Source: Lindgomyces ingoldianus (taxonomy: Eukaryota; Ascomycota; Dothideomycetes; Pleosporales; Lindgomycetaceae). From it: a DNA stretch of 64,000 nucleotides. Positions 22,968-33,101 of the stretch are shown in pieces. The position numbers and the translations under genes are program-made. The stretch is taken from the NCBI RefSeq assembly GCF_010093535.1, contig NW_022985219.1, forward strand, positions 116,167-180,166. The letters are read 5' to 3'. Position 1 is the stretch's first letter. Each line of letters starts with the position of its first letter. The notes below the pieces were generated by a model, which made no database searches, was not told the origin of the DNA, and saw only the letters and a program-made list of their open reading frames with translations.

Positions 22968-23609
22968 CATGGTGTTTAATAGAACGTAGTACTGTTCCTA
23001 CTATTATTCATAGTAACAATCTCTTGGCAGTTAGAACAAAAGTGAATTGCCTTCCGTTACTGTACAGTTAATGAGGCTATAGTTACTGCAGTAACTGCCT
23101 ATACTATCTATTGTTAGTACAGAACAGTGAAGTAACTCCTTGCACTTAAAGCTCGCAGCCAGTTTAACACTTCGCAAGCTCTTGTTGTCTTAAAAAGTTA
23201 AAGGCTGCCTCTAGGAACTCTTATAATTAAGGCCTTATTACCTTATTCTCTAGTGTTTTTATTCTTATAAGTTTCCTAAGGACTCTCGCCTTAACAACAT
23301 TAAATAGGACAATATCTAGACTTGCGACCTCCAGCTGAAACCTAGGGCCTTAGGTATTGTGTGAAGAGCTTAACGCGACTATATTAGCAAGATTGTGTTA
23401 AAATTAAGCCCTCTAGAGCCTCTAGTAACACTAGTTACTGCAGTAGCTGCACTAAGCAGTAAATTTACTATTAATTAACTTAGTAGTAACTGTTACTGCC
23501 TGTAAGGCTGTTTTAATTTACTCTTTACGTAAGAACAAAACTCTATTGCTGCTAGTAACGCCTTAAAAACACTATTAACAGTAACGGTTACGTTCTACTA
23601 TACACCATG
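22968..23609. mobile_element. 642-bp non-autonomous TIR element (MITE-like), 8-bp duplication
   Basis: The ends CATGGTGT..TAGAACGTA are inverted repeats over 21 bp with two mismatches. They are flanked by a perfect 8-bp direct repeat GAACCGTA at 22960-22967 and 23610-23617. The inside has no open frame and is rich in GTTACTGC/GCAGTAAC motifs near both ends. An 8-bp duplication points to hAT or a related superfamily, but the CATGG end is not the usual hAT start and differs from the 12.9 kb element. It needs transposase from elsewhere. It is inserted in decayed coding-like sequence. Confidence 0.8.
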
Positions 23610-24387
23610 GAACCGTAAAGAAGGCGGGGAAGTCAAAGTCAACAAATCTCTCTGTATGTTCACTACTCTTGCAAAAATCAAAAACTGAAATCGATCGCTT
23701 GATCCTGCAGGCCATGATCCCCGCTGCCTTAAGATGTTCCAACCAGGAATTTCTGCTGCTGCAAGCTTGCAAAGTTGTGCTGCATTCTCTGGCAGGAACT
23801 GGATTCGTTGAAAAACAACTGGAGTGAATACTAGCATATCCTTATGGTCTGGATCGAGGATTCCGAGTTAGTAGGGGATCCTACCTTCGCGAAAGAATTC
23901 GAGGGTAGTGGAGGAGCGATTAAGGCGGAGAAAACGGTACTAAACGCAATCTATGGACACTTTGTAGAATTGGATGGCTAATATATTTAGCTCTAAGAAG
24001 TAGCTGCCCACTTCATGTTGTGCCTACAAGCAAACTACACCACCTGAACAAATGATGCTATACTAGAATACTTAGACTATTTCATCAAAGAAGAGAAGGT
24101 GAAAGTCCAACCTGGACAGGGCCATGCACAGCTGGAAGCCTAGCAGAAAGAACGAACACAGTATAAGGAATTCCTTGATGCCTTTTTCGAGGCCTGACAG
24201 AAAGGGACAGCGAGTGATTTTCTAGATGGAATTGGTGTCTACAACCTTGTCCGGAAATTTTACAGCATGAAGCATTACGGCGAGACTCTCCGCGATATCG
24301 CCAAGGACGTGGGTAAGGTGCTTGCAGTCACAGAGACCCCCGAGGTCTAATCATGATGACATACTTCCACCCCCTGATACACTACCT

Positions 24388-24520
24388 GCTATGCTACCTA
24401 TTTACCTGCGGCTTAGTCACTTGCTACCTAGCTCACTGCTTTGCAAATATAGACCATTAGATACACTCTTTTAGCAATCAACCCAGTTCTTCATCTTTGC
24501 GCCTACTAAAGCTCCTCCAC
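24388..24520. repeat. Dispersed repeat, copy 1 (possible LTR fragment)
   Basis: It shares ordered blocks with 26138-26268: CTAYGCYACCT, CTGCGGCYTAG, a GTCAC motif and TTTAGCAATCAAYCCAGTTC. No boundaries with a target duplication were seen. Confidence 0.4.
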
Positions 24521-24864
24521 AAGCTTCGCGTAAGGCTTATACGAAAACGTTTCGCGAAAACCCACGCTACACCCGACCCAAACATTACTAGACAGGACGT
24601 GGGCTGTAAATGAGGCTAAAACTACGTTTGGTACATACTGCCTCCCTCCCGAACTGTGCGTCAGACATCCTTCACCGCGCACACCGCGGGTTCGCAGAAT
24701 GATAAGGCATCTATCAATGGGCTAAACGCTGAAAAAAATCCATGGAGGAAAGCACGGCCAGCATTCCAACAGGGTGCGAACTAAAACCAAAACAAGAATC
24801 TGCTGCTCGATAATATCGCAGGGTTAGAGCTGATTGATAGTAGAGTCCATGGAGCGGTCAATTA

Positions 24865-25045
24865 GGTAATGAGAGACGACCTAGGTAGATTGAGGTGAGG
24901 TGTGAGGTCTCTGGAGCTCGAGAGAGCTCAGAGGTAAATATATAGTAGCTAGAAGAGCGCTAGTCCTAAACAGGAAAAGGGTGAGAGGTGAAGGACCCAC
25001 ATTCACCCTGCGCTGGGTCACGTGAACCAGTTTCACGTGCGACAG
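24865..25045. repeat. Right copy of the dispersed CACGTG-box repeat
   Basis: It aligns with 21950-22130 in the same order: AATTAGGT, CCTAGGT, GTAAATATATAGTAG, GGACCCACATTCACCCT, then GTCACGTGAAC and TTCACGTGCG. Many small differences show it is old. Confidence 0.45.
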
Positions 25046-26137
25046 GTAATGGCGTTGATCTCCTGCTAGAGGATGAGATCGAAGAGATAAATGGGCCCCA
25101 GACGGGGAGGAAAACACAACAACAAGTGACCTCCATGGCAAGTTTCAAGTTGGACAACAAAGAAGGGCGAATCTGTGAGTCCAGGAGAGCCGAGCAAGAA
25201 ATCAGATCTCTTCTTTAACAACTCCCATGAGCAGAGCAGAAGAGGATTGTCCGCCTCCATATGATCCGAGCCCAGCATGCCACACTGACCCCAATCCCAC
25301 ATATCCGGTGGCTCCTGCTGGAATTTCCTGGAGTAGGTTGTCTTGATTCTTAACTGAGTGAGAAGTAAAACAAGTCAGGCTGGTTAAGCATAGGTATTCT
25401 AAAGAAGATATTTTTTGTAAGAAGTAATAGAGATACAGATAGAAATACTTGTAAGCCTTTCATGTATCGACGCCATTGCTGCTAACAACTTGTATTATTC
25501 TAGTTAATGCAAGTAGACCTTGCCTAAGGCTTTAATAATTACGACGAAATAAGCCTTTAGCATATTCTATTTTACCATTAGACCTAGCGTGGGACCGATT
25601 ACTTGGAATTCCTAACTTTGACTCGGCAGACGGTGCAATAGAAAACCCTGTTCAACGAAGCTTAGAAAGGGAGCATCGAGTTGGCGTCGAGGCTGCTTGC
25701 TTTTTGGCAGACCCCAGCAACTAGCGCTAGACATCTTGAGGTAGGTTGTTCACAATAGTGCAGATGCTTGTGGCAATGCCCTTGCAGCTGGCAGCTATGT
25801 TGTCGTAATGGCCAGCCGTAGCTCCGGCATCGGGCCTGGGAGGTTGCAGGGCTGCGTTGTGGGTGTTGTAGTAGTGATGCGATAGAGGTGGGGAGATAAT
25901 CGCGTAATATTTGGTTGGGTAAGGCCGTAGCGATGCGCCAAATCTACAGTTGAGGAGGGAAACAATTCCCAAAACAAAAGAAAAGAGCAACGGTTTATCC
26001 TCCAATACAACCCCAGAGTAGGAGGTCTGACCATGCTTGATTGGCACGCCTTCGTTATAGCCAGGGTCATTGTTTGCAGTTACAGAGCTCTCCAGGCTCT
26101 AGCCACCTCCACTCCTTTGACCTACGGCTGCCTAGCT

Positions 26138-26268
26138 ACGCCACCTGCTGCGGCCTAGAGCTATCGGTGGCCTTAAGTCACATGACGGGTTCATCTAGTA
26201 CTATATAAACCCGTAGTTGCCCTCCTTTAGCAATCAATCCAGTTCGTCATGCCTCTGGTGCTCCTCCT
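26138..26268. repeat. Dispersed repeat, copy 2 (possible LTR fragment with TATA box)
   Basis: This is the same family as 24388-24520. It carries CTATATAAACCC at about 26200-26211, as expected for an LTR promoter. Confidence 0.4.
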
Positions 26269-26952
26269 AGCTTGACAGTCGTTCTTGAACATTTAAAATG
26301 GCTAACTGTGATCTCTGGCACGATCGGAGGCCGAGCTTGAGGCCTTGGATGAATTGCTCGTACTTTAGCTCAGCGCATTCTAAACACGAAATACGACGAC
26401 GGCACAATTTAAGAATCTCGCTAGCGGAACGACGCCATTGCATACCCGGTTCTCAGGTCACCAATTTTTTTGTATTATACAATGGATAGAACAAATAATT
26501 GCCTGAACGTATTAAACCAAGGCTGTGATAGATATGCAGTGAAACCGGATAGAAGCAATGCGTCTTACAGAGGCATGAGTTATGAGCGAAGTGAGGCCTT
26601 GTGGCTTGAGGGTCATCGGAGATATACGATATATATAGTATTGTGGGACGCCAAGCCCATGGTTGATAGGAAATTGCAAGCCAAATCACCGTAGTTGCAG
26701 ATAATACACAATAAGTGCCATAGGCCCGGAACAGCACGCTTTACAGCAGACCCTTCCTCATACAATATGAGCTTATATTGCGCGAAATTTGTGCTCGGTC
26801 CAACTTGATCTAACTAATCTAGCAGGCATGCTAGACAGTAGGCACGTTGCATGTCGCCATGCAGGTCCGCTCTCTCAGTCGTATATATGAACAACGATGC
26901 TGTAGGTTAGCAAAAACCACCTCTACGCTCGTCGTAGACGTCAGACAGTAAA

Positions 26953-27800
26953 ATGAGGGCTTTTTTTCTTACACGTCTCCTCTTTATCCACTCTTTAAGA
27001 GTGTGTGCCCATGGAGGCATATGGAACTACTCGATTGCCGGTATATGGCAACCAGGGTCCCTTTGTCCCCTCCTTCTGGCTTCACTGTGGCCTGACGGAC
27101 TGCAGATTCTTCCCGTACTATCCAGCCGAGCACCAATCTTCGATTCAGCGTCACTGGGCCGACTTCCGGCCTATCTACGATGTCTCTTCACCCTACCTAG
27201 TTTGCAACAACCCAGGATCTGGCGCCGAGAAGTATGCGAACGTATCCCCCGGGGGAGAAATTAAGGCCTACTATCCGGGATGGCCACACGATGTTGGGGC
27301 AATTATTGTTTGGATGACTTACTGTGGTTCACAGCCCGATGCATGTTTTTCTTTCGACGGCAGTGGAAAAAATTGGTTCAAGATTCAGGAAGTTGGCCTG
27401 GAGAACGGGACCATTCGCAATGGGCAATGGGCATTAAAAGACCTCCTCGCTTCTAACTACACTTGGACTACAACCATTCCGACTTCGCTCCATAGCGGTG
27501 CTTACCTGATTCGCCATGAGATCATTGCGATACATGTTCCTTTCTCACCTGAGTTCTACCCAGAATGTGCGCACTTATATGTGTCAGGGAGTGGATGGGA
27601 AAGGCCTGGTGAAGAGTATCTAGCTGCTATACCAGGGGTGTGGAAGGCAAATGGTAGGCTTCCTTCCTCCCTGTACAATGAGCACTGACGAATCTACATC
27701 AGACCCATCGCTGAATTTGACAATTTACCAAGAGCCGACGGCGAGCAAGACAGAATGGCTGATACCTGGGCCGCCTGTTTGGAGGGGTTCTATTGTGTGA
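26953..27800 (+). CDS. AA9 lytic polysaccharide monooxygenase
   Basis: Three exons, 26953-27056, 27106-27653 and 27703-27800, encode 249 aa. Both introns are 49 bp with CTGAC branches. The first donor is GTCCCT, far from the fungal consensus; it is chosen because it restores the family motif G-x-W-x-P-G-F..PY and the frame. Residues 1-19 form a signal peptide, exposing His20 as the N-terminal copper ligand. His96 (WPHDVG) and Tyr186 (EFYPEC) complete the copper site. Cys68-Cys189 is the conserved disulphide pair, and His178 is the second-sphere His. At residue 184, where AA9 enzymes usually have Gln (QxY), this one has Glu. There is no CBM1. It should oxidatively cleave cellulose or related glucans outside the cell. 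An alternative first intron with donor GTATAT would delete a conserved segment. Confidence 0.88.
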
Positions 27801-28382
27801 GTAGTTAGGTGGTGGGACTGCCCGCTCCCTCGCGAGGTACCGCTAGCTTGCACAGGATGAGTTCATTGAACTTTAGCAGAGGTGATGCATAGCCTACCTG
27901 CTAATGGGTGACGTTACAGCGCACATTGGGGAGATGGTTTGCTTATGGCTGTAGTAATAGTTCAAGGTGGACCGGTCTTTAGTAAAGTAGATTGGCTCAC
28001 ACCATGATGGTGGTGTACGACAAGAAAAAAGGAACAAAGAAGTGGCATATGAGTGAAATGGAATCATTTTGCCCCCAAAAGGTCCTGAGTTTGGCTGCCT
28101 AGGGAAGATAAATTGAAGTCATGAATCAGAAAAGAAGAGCAATCGTATTCAATCATGAAACCTATTTGACGGGGTGAAAGGAGAGAAGGTGGGGTAAGAT
28201 TGTGGCGGGTAGGAGCGGCACTGGGACCTGGTGAGGGAGGCGAATGCAGTGAAGGGGTGAGAGGTTATTTGTACCAAGAAACTTCTACAAGCTTGGAGCC
28301 CATCAATGCTCCCGACCTTGTCAACTCTCCACACCCTACTATCCAATTTTAGAGGAAACCATGGAAACTTCGAGCCACGACA
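27801..28382. other. Spacer between AA9 and the P450 pseudogene
   Basis: This is the AA9 3' flank. A minus frame at 28149-28544 has no recognisable domain and overlaps the start of the pseudogene. Nothing else was found. Confidence 0.5.
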
Positions 28383-29955
28383 GTGCTGTTCATTGTAACT
28401 GCGTATATTGCCATCCGAATCCTTCTCCACAGGGCCCAGGGTGTGAATGCCCCTCAAGCGGCAGCTACAGCCTTCTACTTCATTAGGCCCCTCATTGGCC
28501 CTTCCACAGAAAGGCTGCTGCGTCATGCGGCTGTGGTACGTCACGGTGACTTTCTACACTATATGAATAATGCAATCTGATCCGTTCCCAGAGATAAGCA
28601 TTGCTTGCCCATCTTCACCTTACACATTTCATTCGCACGCATCCAAGTTGTAGCCCTCCGTTGCTCGCAACTATGATCGAATGGCAAGTCAAGAACTTCT
28701 GATCCATAACTTCAGCATTTGTGTTTTAATCCGCTTTGGTGGTGTCAGTCCTCGAGGCCGTTCCTTCCTACATTCGAATCAGGAACCAGGCGCCTGGTGG
28801 CTGACCAAACCATTATTTCAGAGTCTCCATAGAGATATTTCGCAGGGTACTAGTGTGGGGGATCGAACTAAGGTTGCCATAGAGGTTATTATTATTAAGG
28901 GCACAACTATACTGAAAGAGGGTGTAGTTGGGTTGTACGACTAGGTTCGAAAAGCCCTAGTAATGCCAATGGCCAACGCGATGTACGGGCCTGAAAACTC
29001 ACTCCGCGACGCTGCCATCATTGGCACCTATCGGTAAGTCATCTGGTCCATGTCCTCTGTTTGATCCAACAATTGCGAAGAGACTTTGAGATAGGCGGAT
29101 TCGGTAGTTTAATCTTTGGCGTCTTGCCAGAAGTTCTCACACCACACCGGGCTCTCCGTGCACGCCAGGCCGTTACCAAAGCATTTGAGTGTTTATATTC
29201 CAGTGGAGACAACAAGTGCGACTCGTTTCAGGTCTAGTCTGTGCTCGATGTTAGTACCAGCTATGACGTTCCGATCTGGGAAGTCGCACACTTAGAGATT
29301 ATGACATCAATGGCGGCCCTGCTTTCCGGCGACTTGCCTAGTGTCTTCTAGGTACTGTGCCGTCTCTATTCCGACCTGGATATCCTGAATATGTGTAGGG
29401 AAGAGGTTGGAATGTACATCTTGGACCTACCACCAAGTACAAAAATGGGAAAGAAGCGTCTCTTTAATGTCCAAAAGTTGAAGAATAATTGTGCAACGCT
29501 TCATGCAGTCTTCCATGAAGTGCTTCGCACGAACCCTGCCACGGTCACAGCTCGCACTGTGACTAACAATATGGTTCTTACGGGCGAATATCAACTGAAG
29601 AATGGCGAAATGGTCATAATTCTCTGACTGGTGTTACACTTCGGTTCATCTCTCAGGGGCCCCGACGCCTAGAATTGGGCCTATAGCATCCCAAACTGAA
29701 GAGAAACGGAAGAAATCGCCTGCGAGTCGTAAATCTGGAGGCGGTGCTACCCTTTGTCCTGGGTGCTAATTCGTAAGCTCTGTCATCGTTACTTTTGCTG
29801 CGATGTGCGTCATTCGGTTCGATATTACAGCTGGTGAAGATGAATGGAGGGAGTTAAACACTAAGAAAGCGCGCCTAGGAAGTGGATTAATGAGACTGGG
29901 TTGGGATGTTAAAGTTGCGGTGAAGGGTAAGGAGAATCTCAAAAGTGTTGAGTGA
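28383..29955 (+). pseudogene. Decayed cytochrome P450 gene
   Basis: The reading frames, broken by several stops and probable introns, translate to P450 landmarks in order. There is a hydrophobic N-terminal stretch near 28383. Next comes LYD*VRKALVMPMANAMYG near 28928-28987, where a stop sits at the usual Trp. A PEVLTPHRALRARQAV-like block lies near 29130-29170. The K-helix ExxR is EVLR (29517-29528). The haem-binding loop is GGGATLCPG with Cys codon 29755-29757. The next residue is Cys instead of the usual Arg, and it is followed at once by TAA (29767-29769). Sequence resembling the normal C-terminal tail continues to TGA 29953-29955. Stops cluster at Trp, Gln and Arg codons, as expected from transitions. 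The left boundary is approximate. This P450 resembles the fungal CYP7/8-like 7-alpha-hydroxylase type rather than the intact P450 next door. Confidence 0.8.
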
Positions 29956-30346
29956 GAGGCGCACTTCGACGAAGGGAGCGATGGTTATGTCCTAAAAGTG
30001 GTATTCTGGATTGACGGTTAGACTGGATGACATTGTGTCGATAAGCAGATGAGTACAGAGTTAAGAGCTACAGGGCTAGGACGAATTTGGTAGCTCTCGT
30101 CAGGTACCTAGTCCTTGACAATTAGTAACACGATAATGGTTTGACTTCATGTTAGTTCTCTTGACGTTTAATCACGCATGGCGGAACAATTCTCGCCTAT
30201 CTTTGCTTAGGGAATGCTAATGCGCAAGTCCCTCAAATGCAGTAGGCAAGAGGGCACACGATGCGTGGAAAGAGATTGCATATCTACTCACTCAGAAAAT
30301 GTCGTTCTCAGTGAATCCAGTGGATAGTTCTGGTCGTTCCGTGATT
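29956..30346. other. Convergent spacer between the dead and the intact P450
   Basis: No frame or repeat of note was seen. It should hold the 3' end of the intact P450 transcript. Confidence 0.5.
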
Positions 30347-32103
30347 CTATGTACTCTTCTTTGACCACCGTAGACCTATCTTTTCCGGTTCCCGGATCTC
30401 ATGCAGCAACCTCATCTCAACATCTTCAGCAAGTCTCCGAGTTCTCAGTTTGGCATCTTCAATTGTCTCCCTAGGCTCCATCACCGGTTCCAACCTGTAG
30501 TCGCGGAACAATGTAACTAATGCCGCCACAAGCTCGACCTGAGAAAATCGCTTCCCGGGACATACATTCTTCCCCGTTGACCAAGGGAGGAATACCTCGG
30601 TAGTATCAGGTGGAAGAATTTCGTGGTTAATGGAATCTCCGGAAATGAAACGCTTAGGGTTCCAGGTAAGTGAATCAGCACCCCAGTATCGAGGATGTGT
30701 TTGAAGGGCGGGGAGATTGATTTCCACTGTAGTATGTGGCGGAATCGTGATGATTCTAGAGTCGAAATTAAGAGTTCGTGGTAAGTTGCCTGTTGTTTTC
30801 ACGAGCTGACCTAGAGGGTGGCACAGCCGTAGGGTTTCGTACTATTACACTGTGAGTGTTCCCAACCATTAGGTGAGAGAATGACACTTACTACGACCGC
30901 CCAGCATCGTTTTAGTTGGGAGCATGTGGAATAATTCCAGGTCTTGATATCCGTGCTTTGAAGCACGAAATGTATCTCCTCTGATATCCAGTCCTGAATC
31001 TCAGGATGGGCCGCCATCTCTCCCAGAATATGCGCGAGAGTGATCGCGGTGGTATCATTCCCCGCAAAGGCAAAGACGAAGAGATCGCTGATAATTTCGT
31101 CTTTCGTGAGAATTGTGCGACCAGGCCTCGAGTCACCCGTACTGAGGCTGCCGTCGCTCTCTTCTTCACATGCTCGGACAAGATTGGTGACGAGGTTTGG
31201 CGTGTTCTGTTTGCCTTGTGAAATGAGAACACGCTCTTCATTTATTAGGTCCGTAACGTAGGTGCGGAAGTCGGACACAGCGAATCCTGCCTTCCTGAAA
31301 GATTCCGGCAACCACCATGCTTCCTTCAGCTTCTTCTCTCCAAAAATGAGAATCGGGATGATCATTCGAAGAATCGTCGATAGACTATCCCGATAGCCAA
31401 ATGCGGAGTCCTTCTTGCCATTCTTCTGCCGTAGCTTACTCTCGGCACGGCTCTCAAATGGATAAGTCTTGTCGAACAATGCGGCAGCTAGCACATTCAG
31501 AGTAAACACCCGCGTGTCTTCGGCCAATGTTCGAATCGGCTGCGGGGACCGGTGTAGCCAGTATTGCAGCATCTCCCCAGCCTGCTTCAAGCTCTCTCTC
31601 CACACCAACTCATTGTTCTTCTCCGTGAAAGTTACCGCCGCTACCTTGCGATGCCGATTCCACTCTGCACCCCCGGTGCTTGCCAGATTCTTGCCATATA
31701 TGTTTAAGACCTCAAAGGCAGCCAAGTCGCGATAAAAATCGTCTCTTCGTTTTAGGATCTCACTAACAAGTCTATCATTACACACTTTTAGCCAATTGCC
31801 ACCTGGGGTCACGATCATGAACATGTCACCCATTTCTACATGGGGCCGACACCGTTGCCGCCCTTCCCAGCCACGCCGATAGGTTGCAATGAACGTGCTC
31901 GTGAAGGGTAAATATGAGCAGATGCGCATAATTAGGGGCGATAACATCATCCATAGTGGGGACCCAGGTGAGACAAAGCGGAGAGTAATGGGAAGCCCTG
32001 TGGATTTGGCTTTCACATAGTTTTCCGCGAGCGAGTATGCGGACCAAGCGATGAACACGACCGGAAAAGCACAAAAGATGAGAAAGGCTTGGTTGAGTAC
32101 CAT
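30347..32103 (-). CDS. Cytochrome P450 monooxygenase
   Basis: Two exons, 30892-32103 and 30347-30841, flank a 50-bp intron (30842-30891; donor GTAAGT, branch CCTAATG, acceptor TAG) and give 568 aa. The frame is open to 32121 but starts there with TTG, so ATG 32103 is used. An N-terminal hydrophobic segment (residues about 3-25) would anchor it in the ER membrane. The I-helix oxygen-binding motif AGNDTT is at about 347, K-helix ETLR at 406-409 (just after the intron), and the haem loop PWSTGKNVCPGKRF has its Cys ligand at about 498. The substrate and CYP family cannot be assigned. It is convergent with the dead P450 and divergent from the sugar permease. All key residues are present, so it should be functional. 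Confidence 0.92.
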
Positions 32104-33101
32104 TCTGGTGATATGCGGCAAATGATGGTGAAATTGAAGCTAGGAGGGACTTATCGTGATGGAAGTTGGGGAAGAAGATAAGCTGAAGGCCAAGTCAGAA
32201 GGATTCTTCTCACGCTGCATCTTCCAAGCGCTAGTGCGAAAATGAGGAGTCGGAAGCATTTGGAGAGGCTGAAAGGATCAGATGTTTGGATGAATGTTTC
32301 AAGGCCACCTGTAAATACGCAGAGAAGAGACCTAGATGCTCGTTTTTCTAGCTCTGTCACATCTTGAGGGAATTTGATGGTAGAAAGCACGTGATTTAGT
32401 GGATTTAGTCAGCATGTAGAATTTCCATCAATCACACAGTCTCACGTGTCCGACCACAAGACATCAACCGATGGACGCGAACAACACCCATATACAACTG
32501 CGAAGGGCCATGCAATAAAAGCCGATTTTCCGTTTAGTATGTATCGTTTGGTTTACCGTTGCCTGCCCCTCGAACCACCACGGCCTGGCTCAAAAGAACT
32601 CAAAGATGTGGGTGAAAATGAAAAGATCAATTGCCGCGCTTTTCGATTACTCTGCACACAACAACTCGACTGGTGGGGTATTAGTCCTGCTGCGAGATCA
32701 ATAAAGATTGTCTTTAAAATGGTCCAATATTGTGAAAGATAGGGAAGGAGGTGGTGATGGTGGTGGCTTCGGTAGGCTCTACTCCGGGCAATAAGATGTC
32801 ACCTATTTCTAACCGTCCCTGTGGGTTCTTTAGGTCCATAGGGATGCCATCATACGCCCCACATAAGCACCCCAGGCTTGTCAACCACGTGGAGAGCATC
32901 CTCCTCTCGCACAATTTCCGATCTTTTTCCGAGCTAATTGCTCGGGTTCTTGCTGTGTTTTCGCCTATCTTTATTCCGGCAGCATCAGCCAAGTACGTCT
33001 CCCTTGCAGGGCTGTGCGGAGCCGCGGTGCATGAGAGAGTATAAAGCTAGATAGGTTCCATGATCTTAATTAACGTGAATTGGACTATTTATGCTAGCAA
33101 G
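32104..33101. other. Divergent promoter region between the P450 and the sugar permease
   Basis: Frames at 32151-32390 (-), 32446-32742 (+) and 32751-33044 (+) show no domain. The ~1 kb probably contains both promoters. TATGCTAGCAAG lies just before the permease ATG. Confidence 0.45.

Larger units (their letters stand above)
23618..26952. other. Old repeat and retroelement debris
   Basis: 23620-24350 has protein-like composition but several in-frame stops, and seems to continue the sequence split by the TIR element. 24388-24520 and 26138-26268 are related direct copies, sharing for example TTTAGCAATCAAYCCAGTTC; the second has a TATATAAA box, as in an LTR. 24865-25045 is the right copy of the 21950-22130 repeat. 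Frames at 25727-26047 (-) and 26298-26489 (+) were examined without recognising anything. The last few hundred bases should include the AA9 promoter, with TATATATG near 26882. Confidence 0.4.
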
